A DNA stretch of 23,476 nt from UBA6136 sp964344495 (lineage in GTDB: Bacteria; Pseudomonadota; Gammaproteobacteria; Methylococcales; Methylococcaceae). The translations under genes were made by a program, and so were the position numbers. Of the stretch, positions 7,638 to 15,736 are shown piece by piece. The DNA lies in contig CAYFNI010000033.1 in the NCBI GenBank assembly GCA_964344495.1, forward strand, positions 1 through 23,476, in the 5' to 3' direction. Position 1 is the first letter of the stretch, and every line of letters starts with the position of its first letter. The notes below the pieces were generated by a model, which worked only from the letters and a program-made list of their open reading frames with translations, did not search any database and had not been told where the DNA came from.

Positions 7638-7657
7638 GACTCCTCCCGAGAGGAGTC
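7638..7657 (+). other. perfect stem-loop in the globin mRNA leader
   Basis: GACTCCTC (7638-7645) and GAGGAGTC (7650-7657) pair perfectly around the tetraloop CCGA. It lies between the putative operator and the ribosome-binding site, so it would be near the 5' end of the transcript. The stem sequesters a GAGGAG that resembles a Shine-Dalgarno sequence. It has no U-tract and is not a terminator. It may stabilise the mRNA or bind a regulator; function unknown. Confidence 0.5.
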
Positions 7658-7701
7658 CGCTCCCAGAACGAGATCACACGCACAACAGAAAAGGAGAACC
7701 C

Positions 7702-8076
7702 ATGTCCGAAGAACAGAGCCTTTATGAAAAGCTGGGCGGCGAAGCCGCCGTCAATGCAGCGGTTGATATCTTTTACAAGAAGATGATTGCTGATGCGCGC
7801 GTCAACCGTTTCTTTTTCGGCGTCGACATGGCTCAGCAGGCAGCCAAACAGAAAGCGTTCCTGACCATGGCTTTTGGTGGTCCGCATCACTACACCGGTC
7901 TCGACATGCGTCGGGGTCATGCCCACCTGGTCAAAGAGGGCCTGAACGATCAGCACGTTGACATCGTCATCGAGCACCTGGGCGGCACGCTCAAGGAATT
8001 GGGGGTCGACGATGAACTGATTGCACAAGTTGCGGCCATCGCAGAAAGCGCGCGGAACGACGTTCTGGGGCGGTGA
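7702..8076 (+). CDS. group I truncated haemoglobin (2/2 globin)
   Basis: A 124-residue 2/2 globin of group I (GlbN/HbN type), a family that binds O2 and in several bacteria oxidises NO to nitrate. It begins SLYEKLGGEAAVNAAVDIFY, has the CD-corner aromatics RFFFGVD (36-42) and the proximal histidine in MRRGHAHL (most likely His73, alternatively His75). The ATG at 7702 is chosen because AAAGGAGA lies just upstream; an earlier in-frame ATG at 7636 would add 22 residues containing the leader hairpin and has no ribosome-binding site. It is followed after three bases by an NADH-linked reductase, and preceded by an NsrR-like site, which together suggest NO detoxification. Confidence 0.94.
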   Translation: MSEEQSLYEKLGGEAAVNAAVDIFYKKMIADARVNRFFFGVDMAQQAAKQKAFLTMAFGGPHHYTGLDMRRGHAHLVKEGLNDQHVDIVIEHLGGTLKELGVDDELIAQVAAIAESARNDVLGR

Positions 8077-8079
8077 CCC

Positions 8080-9060
8080 ATGGTGAAGGTCGTCTTTGAA
8101 GGTCAGCCCTTTGAGATTCCTGAGGATACAACCCTTCTGGACGGCCTTCTTGAATGCGGGGTCGAGGTTCCGCACGGCTGCAAAACCGGCACCTGCCAGA
8201 GCTGTCTGCTGAAATGCACAGCGGGTGAAATACCCGCTGAAGCGCAACAGGGCCTCAGGGAATCGCAGCGACTGAACCACCTTTTTCTGAGCTGCCAATG
8301 CCCACCCCGCGAGGGCATGCAGGCAACCCACCCTCACACTGCAGCAGACCGCATCACGGCCACCGTTGAACATCTCCGGCGCCTGACCCCGGACATCATG
8401 GAGGTCATCCTCCAGCCATCACGCGAGTGCGTCTATCGTGCGGGTCAGTTCATTCGCCTTTTCAACCCCGAGGGGATTTCCCGTGCCTACTCGCTGGCGA
8501 GCGTCTCCGGCTTGGATGCCGCACTGGCGCTCCATATCCGCGAATACCCCGAAGGCATCCTCAGCCAGTGGATACACCATCATCTTTCGGTCGGCGATCA
8601 GGTCACGATCAGCGACCCCATGGGCGAATGCTTTTACCTGCCAGGACACCCCTCTCAAGCCCTGCTCATGATCGGCACCGGATCCGGTCTGGCGCCTCTG
8701 TATGGCATCCTGCGCGATGCCCTGGAACAGGGACACACAGGCCCCATTCACCTGCTCCACGGCGCGCGCACGGCTGAAGGTCTCTATCTGCAGGATGAAT
8801 TAAATCAGCTGATGGCACTTCACCCGCAGTTCGACTACCAGCCCTGCATCTCCGATCCGCAGGCACCTCTACCCCCCCAGGTAGTCCGGGGCCGCGCATC
8901 CGATATCGCCCTTGCGACGCATCCGGATCTGAGGGGGTGGCGGGTTTTTCTCTGCGGCAATCCCGACATGGTGCGGTCGATGAACATCCAGAGCTATCTG
9001 GCCGGTGCCGCACTGGGCGAGATCCATGCCGATCCGTTTGATTGCCAGGCCCCCACCTGA
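8080..9060 (+). CDS. 2Fe-2S/FAD/NAD(P)H oxidoreductase, likely electron donor to the globin
   Basis: A 326-residue three-domain reductase like MmoC and other oxygenase reductases. The plant-type ferredoxin domain has Cys34, Cys39, Cys42 and Cys72. The FAD domain has RAYS (135-138), and the nucleotide domain has GTGSGLAP (199-206) and CGNPDMV (292-298). It carries electrons from NAD(P)H through FAD to the Fe-S cluster. It starts three bases after the globin stop, so the two form one operon. An MmoC role for soluble methane monooxygenase is less likely because no mmo genes are nearby; serving the globin (NO dioxygenase turnover) is the simplest reading but inferred. Confidence 0.88.
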   Translation: MVKVVFEGQPFEIPEDTTLLDGLLECGVEVPHGCKTGTCQSCLLKCTAGEIPAEAQQGLRESQRLNHLFLSCQCPPREGMQATHPHTAADRITATVEHLRRLTPDIMEVILQPSRECVYRAGQFIRLFNPEGISRAYSLASVSGLDAALALHIREYPEGILSQWIHHHLSVGDQVTISDPMGECFYLPGHPSQALLMIGTGSGLAPLYGILRDALEQGHTGPIHLLHGARTAEGLYLQDELNQLMALHPQFDYQPCISDPQAPLPPQVVRGRASDIALATHPDLRGWRVFLCGNPDMVRSMNIQSYLAGAALGEIHADPFDCQAPT

Positions 9061-9137
9061 CGACCGCGGGCAACGCCTACCGCCCCCCAAGGGCACGTGC
9101 GCGAGCCCTGAAGCGTCACGGCACACACGACCGGCCG

Positions 9138-9680
9138 CTAGTCGTAATGCACCAGTGCGGAGGGCAGTTGCGGCTCGCGGCCGGCCGCCAGATCGCTGAG
9201 GAATGCCCAGAAGACGTCGGCCGAAGGCGGACAGCCCGGCAATGTGTAATCCACCTTCACCACTTCATGAATCGGATGGACCTTGTTCAACAGCAAGGGG
9301 AGCTCGGGATCGGACGGAATCTGCGGACTCACAACCCCGATACCGTCGAGATAGGACTCTGCCAGACATGCGTCCAGCGACAGGTGATTGCGCATGGCAG
9401 GAATACCGCCATTGATGGCGCAGGCACCCACGGCGACCAGAATCTTGCAATGCGCACGGAACTCCCGCAGCGTGTGAACATTCTCGGCATTGCATAACCC
9501 GCCCTCGATCAGTCCGATATCGACTTGCGCGCTGCACTGTTTGAAATCGGTCAGCGGACTGCGATCAAACTCAGCCACCTCGCAGAGGGTCAACAGGCGT
9601 TCGTCGATATCGAGAAACGACATATGGCACCCAAAGCAGCCCGCCAGCGAAGTGGTCGCCACTTTCAGTTTTTCACTCAT
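9138..9680 (-). CDS. hoxY: HoxY, small subunit of NAD-linked [NiFe] hydrogenase
   Basis: A 180-residue protein holding the proximal [4Fe-4S] cluster next to the NiFe site of the bidirectional, NAD-reducing hydrogenase. Ligands are Cys15 and Cys18 (GCFGCHMSFLDID), Cys87 (GACAINGG) and Cys150 (LPGCPP), all intact. The start at 9680 is chosen because the protein then begins MSEKLKVATTSLAGC, as HoxY proteins do; it overlaps the hoxU end by eight bases. After its stop only 77 bases separate it from the convergent reductase gene. The expected next gene, hoxH, is not there on either strand, so this operon lacks the NiFe-binding subunit. Confidence 0.93.
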   Translation of the reverse strand: MSEKLKVATTSLAGCFGCHMSFLDIDERLLTLCEVAEFDRSPLTDFKQCSAQVDIGLIEGGLCNAENVHTLREFRAHCKILVAVGACAINGGIPAMRNHLSLDACLAESYLDGIGVVSPQIPSDPELPLLLNKVHPIHEVVKVDYTLPGCPPSADVFWAFLSDLAAGREPQLPSALVHYD

Positions 9681-10404
9681 GCGGGCCTCCCGCCGTGCGC
9701 TGGTCATGCTCCAGCGCCACCTCGGCAATCGCTTTGCCATCGTAAAGGCGTTGACCGATCGGCCGCTCGTAGGCCGTTCGCTTGATCAGAATCGCCCCGA
9801 CCGGGCAGACCTTGGCCGCCTTGTCGGTTGCGGCCATGGCCGTATCGACCAGCCGGCCGCTGTCCGCATTGACGACCAGATGGCTTTGCAGTCCGCGCCC
9901 GGCGATGCCAAACACGTCCTTACCATCCCAATCACGGCTGGCACGCACGCATAATTCACAGAGAATGCAGCGGTCGCGATCCAGCATCACATCCGGATGG
10001 GACGCATCCACGTTGCGCTGCGGAAAGAAATGCGGGAAATGCATATCCAGCATACCCAGATAATACCCCACCGCCTGTAACTGGCAGTCGCCGCTCTTTT
10101 CACAGCCCGGGCAGACATGGTTGCCCTCGACAAACAGCATTTGCGTCAGACTGCGTCGCAACGCATTGAGTGCGGGCGTGTTGTTCAGGACCTCCTGTCC
10201 TGCTGCCGCCGGCAAGGTGCAGGCTGAACAGTAACGTCCATTGACCTGCACGGTGCAGAGTTTGCAGCTGCCGTGAGGTTTGAACTCCGGGTTATGACAC
10301 AGGTGGGGAATATAGATATCAGCCGCCGTGGCGGCCTCGATCACGGTCTGACCGGGCGTGAATGGAATCACCTGTCCATCGATGGTGAGGCTGTTGGAAG
10401 TCAT
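9673..10404 (-). CDS. hoxU: HoxU, Fe-S subunit of the hydrogenase diaphorase module
   Basis: A 243-residue homologue of the NuoG N terminus that wires electrons between HoxF and HoxY. The [2Fe-2S] domain has Cys36, Cys47, Cys50 and a fourth Cys at 59 or 62. Next come the His-Cys motif HVCPGCEKSGDC and a ferredoxin-type [4Fe-4S] pair (CILCELC and KVCPVGAI). Length is typical for HoxU. It begins 36 bases after hoxF and overlaps hoxY by eight bases, so all three genes are one operon. The likely ribosome-binding site is AAAGG ahead of the ATG. Confidence 0.94.
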   Translation of the reverse strand: MTSNSLTIDGQVIPFTPGQTVIEAATAADIYIPHLCHNPEFKPHGSCKLCTVQVNGRYCSACTLPAAAGQEVLNNTPALNALRRSLTQMLFVEGNHVCPGCEKSGDCQLQAVGYYLGMLDMHFPHFFPQRNVDASHPDVMLDRDRCILCELCVRASRDWDGKDVFGIAGRGLQSHLVVNADSGRLVDTAMAATDKAAKVCPVGAILIKRTAYERPIGQRLYDGKAIAEVALEHDQRTAGGPHE

Positions 10405-10440
10405 CGGGGAGCCTTTACGTGCGGGTTGGACAACAAGAAT

Positions 10441-12270
10441 TCAGCCGACTTGTTCGAGATGCGCCAGAGCATCGTCGCGCCCCGTCAACCGCCGGGCATC
10501 GGCCAGAGCGCCATCCAGGTCGAAGCCAGGCTCAAAGCTGATCGCCCGGAGCCGCTGCTGATAGCGGTCAGGATAGCGTTCCAGCGTGCTCAGGATGGGA
10601 TTGGCCGCCGTCTGCCCCAGGCCGCAATGACTGGCAGAGCGGACCAGCGCCGCCAGATGGGTCAGTTCGACCAGATCGTGCGGCGTGCCGTGGCCGGCGC
10701 AGATCTTGTCCAGCGTGTCGCGCAGCAGCGAAGTCCCGACCCGGCACGGCGTACAGAAGCCGCAACTCTCATGCGCAAAGAAGTGGGTGAAGTTGCGGGC
10801 GATATCGAGCACGTCGCGGGACTGATCGAAGACGATGAACGACCCGCCGGTGGCCAGATCCTCGAATGCCAGCCGCCGATCGAACTCGTCAGCGGCAATG
10901 AAACTCCCGGACGGGCCGCCGACCTGCACGCCGAGCGTCTGCGTCGCACCACAATCGGCCAGTACGGCCGCCACCGGAGTACCAAACGGGTACTCGTAAA
11001 TGCCCGGCCGGGCGCAATCCCCCGAAATACTCAGCAGCTTGGTGCCGGTCGATGCCTCGGTGCCCACGGCCGCAAACCAGTCACCTCCGTTCAGGGCAAT
11101 GCGCGCCGCGGCGACAAAGGTCTCGACATTGTTGACCACAGTCGGCTGCCCCAGATACCCCTGTGTAACGGGGTAAGGCGGGCGGTTACGCGGCTGGCCG
11201 CGCTTGCCCTCCAGCGATTCGATCAGGGCCGACTCCTCGCCGCAGATGTAGGCTCCGGCCCCGAGATGGATGCGGATGTCGAAATCAAACCCGGCCTGCC
11301 CCAGCACATTGCAACCCAGCAAGCCGTCCCGGCGCCGCTCGGCCAGCACCGCCAGCAGGGGTTGATACAGATGAAGATATTCGCCACGCAGGTAGAGAAA
11401 GCCCTGCTGCGCCCCGACCAGCGCGGCGCAGACAGTCATGCCCTCAAACACCTCGTGGGCCTGCCGGTTGAGCAGCACGCGATCCTTGAAGGTGCCGGGC
11501 TCACCCTCATCAGCGTTACAGACGACGTAACGGCGACGCATGGACGGATCAGTCGGACACACGGTGCTGGCATCCGGTCCTTCATGACACAGGCGCCATT
11601 TCCAGGCGGTCTTGAAGCCGGCACCGCCACGCCCGCGCAAACCGGAGCGCTCCAGCTCCTCGAACACGGCCGCGGCACCCCGTTCGAACACCCGGCGCAC
11701 GGCTGCACCGGGTGGCAGACTGCCCTCCAGCAGCAAGTCGCGGCGATAAATGTTGTCGGCAACATCGAACCAGTCTTTCGGCCACGCATGCAGGGGCGTT
11801 CCGGCCTCGATGAGGGTCGCAATCTGGTCGATCCGGGCCACATCCAGTCGGGCCAGGGCATGACCGTTGATGAGGGCCGCCGGGCCCTGATCGCACAGGC
11901 CGGTACAGGAGGTAAACCCGAAACTGACGGCGCCGTCGGCGCGGGTGGCGCCGGCCTCGACCCCCAACCGTCGAACGATATGGTCCGCCAGGACGCGGCT
12001 ACCGAGCAGATGATCGGTGATCGAATCGCTGAGCCGCAGATCGAAGTGCCCCAGCGGCTCGGCACTGAGAAAGCTGTAAAACTCGGTCACGGCCTGCACC
12101 TGGGTCAAGGGGACCCCAAGACCATCCGCTACCGCCCGCATGCTTGCCCGGGAAATATGCCGACAGTCCGCTTGGACATCCCGCAGAACCTGCAGCAATT
12201 CGGTCGGTTCGGCACGGTGCCGCACGATGGCGGCGCTTACGGAGGCAAGTTCACCGGGCGTCATGGACAT
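10441..12270 (-). CDS. hoxF: HoxF, NAD- and FMN-binding diaphorase subunit (NuoE-NuoF fusion)
   Basis: A 609-residue flavoprotein that exchanges electrons between NAD(H) and the hydrogenase Fe-S chain. Residues 1-160 are a NuoE-like domain. It keeps Cys122 and Cys126 (SCTGLCDQG), but the usual first C-x4-C pair aligns by eye with Ser81 and Asp86. The NuoF part has GRGGAGFK (213-220), CNADEGEPGTFKDR (251-264) and GAGAYICGEESAL (338-349) for FMN and NAD, and [4Fe-4S] ligands Cys503, Cys506, Cys509 and Cys549. The ATG at 12270 is preferred over a GTG at 12279 because TTGGAG lies eight bases before it. Confidence 0.94.
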   Translation of the reverse strand: MSMTPGELASVSAAIVRHRAEPTELLQVLRDVQADCRHISRASMRAVADGLGVPLTQVQAVTEFYSFLSAEPLGHFDLRLSDSITDHLLGSRVLADHIVRRLGVEAGATRADGAVSFGFTSCTGLCDQGPAALINGHALARLDVARIDQIATLIEAGTPLHAWPKDWFDVADNIYRRDLLLEGSLPPGAAVRRVFERGAAAVFEELERSGLRGRGGAGFKTAWKWRLCHEGPDASTVCPTDPSMRRRYVVCNADEGEPGTFKDRVLLNRQAHEVFEGMTVCAALVGAQQGFLYLRGEYLHLYQPLLAVLAERRRDGLLGCNVLGQAGFDFDIRIHLGAGAYICGEESALIESLEGKRGQPRNRPPYPVTQGYLGQPTVVNNVETFVAAARIALNGGDWFAAVGTEASTGTKLLSISGDCARPGIYEYPFGTPVAAVLADCGATQTLGVQVGGPSGSFIAADEFDRRLAFEDLATGGSFIVFDQSRDVLDIARNFTHFFAHESCGFCTPCRVGTSLLRDTLDKICAGHGTPHDLVELTHLAALVRSASHCGLGQTAANPILSTLERYPDRYQQRLRAISFEPGFDLDGALADARRLTGRDDALAHLEQVG

Positions 12271-12299
12271 GAGAGGCACTCCAACACGATCAAGCCTCC

Positions 12300-12350
12300 A
12301 CTATAGCAGCCGCCGACAAAAAAACCTGTCCGTATTGGGGTCATGACCCC
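12300..12350 (-). promoter_or_regulatory. hoxF promoter with adjacent 14-base perfect palindrome
   Basis: On the minus strand TATAGT (12300-12305) is a near-consensus -10 about 30 bases before the hoxF ATG; no clear -35 is seen. Upstream of it lies the perfect palindrome GGGGTCATGACCCC (12337-12350). It sits in the divergent gap between hoxF and the UPF0182 gene, in a position where an activator or shared regulator could bind. The regulator is not identifiable. Confidence 0.4.
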
Positions 12351-12379
12351 TCTGGCGTTCGGGCGCGGAAGGGTTCCGG

Positions 12380-12408
12380 TTCGCCGGGACTGGCTTATCC
12401 CTTACAAT
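12380..12408 (+). promoter_or_regulatory. candidate promoter of the UPF0182 gene
   Basis: TACAAT (12403-12408) matches five of six -10 positions and lies 17 bases after TTCGCC (12380-12385), a weak -35. This would give a leader of about 85 bases before the ATG at 12501. Promoter by resemblance only. Confidence 0.35.
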
Positions 12409-12500
12409 GAACCCATTCACGCAAGCCTGGCGCCGTCATCAGGCCCGGCCTGCTCTCCGCATTGGTGTCCCAGACGGACCCACCCCAGAGGCTGTCCACC

Positions 12501-15194
12501 ATGGAAAACTGGAAACGCTTTCTCATCCTTCTTGGTCTGACCCTGATTGGCCTCGCGCTGCTGGCGCTGGGGGCTGGCGTGGTCTTCACCGACCTGATCG
12601 TGGATTTCTGGTGGCATCTCGAGCTCGGAATGGGTGAGTTCTTCTGGCTAAAGTTGCTCTACCGCTACATTCTGTCCGGCGCTGTCACGGTCTTCTTCTT
12701 CCTGATTTTCTTCCTGAACTTCTGGGCGGCCTCGCGCTATCTCGGCATCGATGTCGAGCAGCCGAAAACCATGGACCGTACCGAGTCCACGCGTCGCCAG
12801 CGCTTTCTGCACCTGTTTCAGACCGGATCGATGAAGGTCTATGTGCCGCTGTCGCTGCTGCTGGCAATCGTGATTGCAGTGCCGTTCTACACCGAGTGGC
12901 ATTCGGCCCTGCTGTTCGTCTTCGGGCCGCAGTCCGGGGTCAATGACGCACTGTTCGGCCAGGATGTGAGCTTCTACCTGTTTGCATTCCCGGTTTTCCT
13001 GCTGATCCAGCATGAAATGCTGCTGGCCTTTGCCGTGCTGACCGGCGCCATTGCCGTGCTGTACTGGTTCGAACACCGGATTGCGTCCGGACGCACCCAT
13101 CACTGGGCTCAGGGGGCCAAGGTTCACCTGTCCGGACTGGTGGTGGTCACCGCTGCAATCGTGGCCTGGGGATTCATCCTGGAACGTTACCAGCTCCTCT
13201 ACACCGACAAACATGAGCCCCAGTTCTTCGGCCCGGGGCTGGTGGAAACCGGCTATGACCTGCCGCTGATCTGGCTGTCCGTGATCAGCCTGCTGATCGC
13301 CACGCTAGCCGGACTCTGGTTTGTGCATGAACGCAAGGGCTGGGTGACTGCCTTGACCGCTGCGCTGATCTTCGTCTCCAGCCTTGGCGTGCGGCACTTC
13401 GAGTTGGTTCCGGAGGCGCTGGAGCGGTTCGTGGTCGCGCCAAATCCGGTCAAGAGTGAGCGCGACCATATGCGCAACAACATCCTTGCGACGCTGGCCG
13501 CCTACGAGCTGGATGACATTACCAACATCGACATCACACCCGGTCTGCCGGCCGAGGATGTGCTGGATCCGGAACTGCGCTCGCACCTCTACAACATTCC
13601 GGTCTGGGATCCGGAATATCTGGACGATGTCTACCAGCAACTGCAGGGCATCCGGCCCTACTATCACTTCGCTGACGTCGATGTGGATCGCTACATGGTC
13701 AACGGCCGTCTCGAACAGGTAAATCTGGCCGCCCGCGAAACCAATATCAGCCTGCTGCCACCGATCGCCCAGAACTGGGAAAATGCGCACCTTCGCTTCA
13801 CCCATGGCTACGGCGCCGTGGTCACGCCCGCCTCCCAGGACGGTCAGACGCCAATGCACTGGTATCTGCGGGATCTGTCCATGCAGACCGATAACCACTT
13901 CAATGTCGTCGAGCGCCCGGACATTTATTTCGGCGAGGAGAACCTGTCCTATGCCATCGTGCCAAACACGCTGAATCTGGTCGATATCCCCAGTGCAGAC
14001 GAGCTCTCCAGTTTCAACTACACCGGCACCGGCGGAGTGCCTATTTCATCCCTGTTCCGAAAGCTCCTCTTCTCTCTGTATTTCCGCGATGAGGAACTGT
14101 TTTTCTCCGTCAGCATCAGCAGTCAGAGTCGGGCGCTGTTCCATCGCAACATCGTCGAACGCGTCAAACAGCTGACACCGTTCCTGAATCTCGACCACGA
14201 TCCCTACATCGTCGTGACCCCGACCCGCATTTTCTGGATCATTGATGCCTACACGGTGTCGGATTGGTACCCGATATCCAAACGCACCACCGACCGCTTC
14301 AACCGCGATCAGGACGAGCGTGAGTTCAACTACATACGCAATTCAGTCAAGATCGTCGTCGATGCGTTTGACGGTCATGTTGATTACTACATCAGCGACC
14401 CCACCGATCCCATCATCCAGGGTTACCGCAATGCCTACCCGGGTCTGTTCAAGGATCTGTCCACCCTGAGCCCACTGCTGAAGGATCACCTGCGCTACCC
14501 GAAAGATCTGTTCATGAATCAGATGAAAATCTACGCGCGCTACCACCAGCAGGAGCCGGAACTGTTCTATGAGCAGGCCGAAACGTGGGAATTCGCTCGC
14601 GTCAACGATGCCATCGTCAAGCCCTACTACCTGACCACGGCGCTGGAGGGGTTCCAGAGCGATACGCACAACTTCGTGCTGCTCGACCCGATGACCCCGG
14701 TTGGGCGCAGCAACCTGAGCACGCTGGCCGTAGCCGGCACGTTCGATTCCGGCACGGTGCCAGCCCCCTCCGGTGGCGATGGCAAGCACATCATCATCTA
14801 CCGCTTCAGCCGCGAATCACAGGTCGAGGGACCGGCTCAGGTCAGCGCGTTGATCGATCAGGATCCTGAAATCGCCCGCCAACTCACACTCTGGGATCAA
14901 CGCGGCTCCCGGGTTCTCAGGGGGCGCATCATCGTCCTGCCGGTGGGTCGCTCGGTGCTGTACGTGCAGCCGGTCTATATCGTGTCGACCAGCGGTACCC
15001 GCATTCCGGAACTCCAGCGGATCATCCTGTCGATGGGCAATGTGGTGGTCATGGATGACTCCATGGAGAGCGGCATCGTGGAACTCGAAAAGCGCCTCAA
15101 GCGGATGCGCCAGAGCTCGCCCGGAATCGAGCCGAAATATAAGCCGGCCAGCCAGCCCCCGGTCGGCGGCCCGTCCCTTTCACCGCTGCCGTAA
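12501..15194 (+). CDS. UPF0182 family large membrane protein
   Basis: An 897-residue protein of the UPF0182 family (COG1615), whose function is not established. The N-terminal third has about seven hydrophobic helices (for example FLILLGLTLIGLALLAL and TVFFFLIFFLNFWAA). The remaining roughly 570 residues form one large soluble domain, probably outside the cytoplasmic membrane, with family phrases such as YHFADVDVDRY, GYGAVV and NYIRNSVKIVVDAFDG. The C terminus is low in complexity (PASQPPVGGPSLSPLP). The ATG at 12501 begins at the first helix and follows AGAGG; an in-frame TTG at 12462 would add 13 residues. It is monocistronic and convergent with the DUF3124 gene. Confidence 0.9.
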   Translation: MENWKRFLILLGLTLIGLALLALGAGVVFTDLIVDFWWHLELGMGEFFWLKLLYRYILSGAVTVFFFLIFFLNFWAASRYLGIDVEQPKTMDRTESTRRQRFLHLFQTGSMKVYVPLSLLLAIVIAVPFYTEWHSALLFVFGPQSGVNDALFGQDVSFYLFAFPVFLLIQHEMLLAFAVLTGAIAVLYWFEHRIASGRTHHWAQGAKVHLSGLVVVTAAIVAWGFILERYQLLYTDKHEPQFFGPGLVETGYDLPLIWLSVISLLIATLAGLWFVHERKGWVTALTAALIFVSSLGVRHFELVPEALERFVVAPNPVKSERDHMRNNILATLAAYELDDITNIDITPGLPAEDVLDPELRSHLYNIPVWDPEYLDDVYQQLQGIRPYYHFADVDVDRYMVNGRLEQVNLAARETNISLLPPIAQNWENAHLRFTHGYGAVVTPASQDGQTPMHWYLRDLSMQTDNHFNVVERPDIYFGEENLSYAIVPNTLNLVDIPSADELSSFNYTGTGGVPISSLFRKLLFSLYFRDEELFFSVSISSQSRALFHRNIVERVKQLTPFLNLDHDPYIVVTPTRIFWIIDAYTVSDWYPISKRTTDRFNRDQDEREFNYIRNSVKIVVDAFDGHVDYYISDPTDPIIQGYRNAYPGLFKDLSTLSPLLKDHLRYPKDLFMNQMKIYARYHQQEPELFYEQAETWEFARVNDAIVKPYYLTTALEGFQSDTHNFVLLDPMTPVGRSNLSTLAVAGTFDSGTVPAPSGGDGKHIIIYRFSRESQVEGPAQVSALIDQDPEIARQLTLWDQRGSRVLRGRIIVLPVGRSVLYVQPVYIVSTSGTRIPELQRIILSMGNVVVMDDSMESGIVELEKRLKRMRQSSPGIEPKYKPASQPPVGGPSLSPLP

Positions 15195-15214
15195 CGCAGC
15201 CCGGCGACCCCACA

Positions 15215-15233
15215 CCCGTTGCCCGGCAACGGG
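15215..15233. terminator. hairpin between convergent UPF0182 and DUF3124 genes
   Basis: CCCGTTGCC (15215-15223) and GGCAACGGG (15225-15233) are perfect inverted arms around one base; as RNA this gives a seven-pair stem with loop CCCGG. It lies in the 77-base gap between two converging genes, where a two-way terminator would be expected. No T-run follows on either side, so intrinsic termination is not certain. Confidence 0.45.
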
Positions 15234-15271
15234 CAACCGGGTCTCGTGGATATAGCCCCTGGCCCGCCGAG

Positions 15272-15736
15272 TCAGGGAGTTTCCTCCAACACCTGCGCCG
15301 CCGTACTGAAGGCGATGCCCTGGTTCACCGTGGTGTTGACCATGACCGTCTCCAGCAGTGGCCGCCGGGTCGGCTGACCGGCGCTCCAATCGACCAGAAA
15401 GCTGGCACTGATGCCGCCGCTGACATCCGACTCACGCAGGATGAACTCGACCGAGGACAAGGGCTTGAGTGTCAGGGGCTGCTCGAGGTAAGCCCGAATG
15501 CGGGCACCCGTCGCACTGTAATAATCCACCCGATTCAAACGGATGGACTGTCGCTGGTCCAAATTGCGGACGCTCAGGGTGGCCGTCAGTTTGAGCGTGA
15601 ATCCCTTGTTACCGAAAGGCACTTCCGAATACACCGGCACGTACAGCAACTGTCCGCGGACCGGCGCATCCAGCGCGGCCGCCGAGCCGACAGCCAAGAC
15701 AAGCACACTGGCCACAGCATGTTTCAACAGGTTCAT
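15272..15736 (-). CDS. DUF3124 family secreted protein
   Basis: A 154-residue protein of the DUF3124 family, with no known function. A signal peptide spans about residues 1-22 (HAVASVLVLAVGSAAA), so the product is periplasmic. The family features visible are RGQLLYVPVYSEVPFG, the LTATLSVRNLD strand, DYYSATGARIRAYL, and SASFLVDWSAG with a following LLETVMVNTT. No cysteines occur in the mature chain, so it is not a lipoprotein or a disulphide-bonded protein. GAGGG lies about seven bases before the ATG. It is transcribed alone, away from the pilin operon. Confidence 0.85.
   Translation of the reverse strand: MNLLKHAVASVLVLAVGSAAALDAPVRGQLLYVPVYSEVPFGNKGFTLKLTATLSVRNLDQRQSIRLNRVDYYSATGARIRAYLEQPLTLKPLSSVEFILRESDVSGGISASFLVDWSAGQPTRRPLLETVMVNTTVNQGIAFSTAAQVLEETP

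Larger units (their letters stand above)
7265..7701. other. gene-free region between nsrR and the globin operon
   Basis: A 437-base stretch with no credible gene. The right end holds the globin promoter, the putative NsrR site and a leader hairpin, listed separately. Further left there is a perfect TTGACA (7387-7392) with no suitable -10 behind it, and an 11-base palindrome GCTGA-C-TCAGC (7340-7350) of unknown meaning. The left part is C-rich on this strand. Confidence 0.5.

Noticed and set aside
8080..9060. Reductase as MmoC of soluble methane monooxygenase
   Set aside because: No mmoX, mmoY, mmoZ or mmoB is nearby and the gene is coupled to a globin.
10273..12306. 677-codon plus-strand frame opposite hoxF and hoxU
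   Set aside because: Antisense shadow produced by GC-rich codon bias; hoxF and hoxU have complete cofactor motifs.
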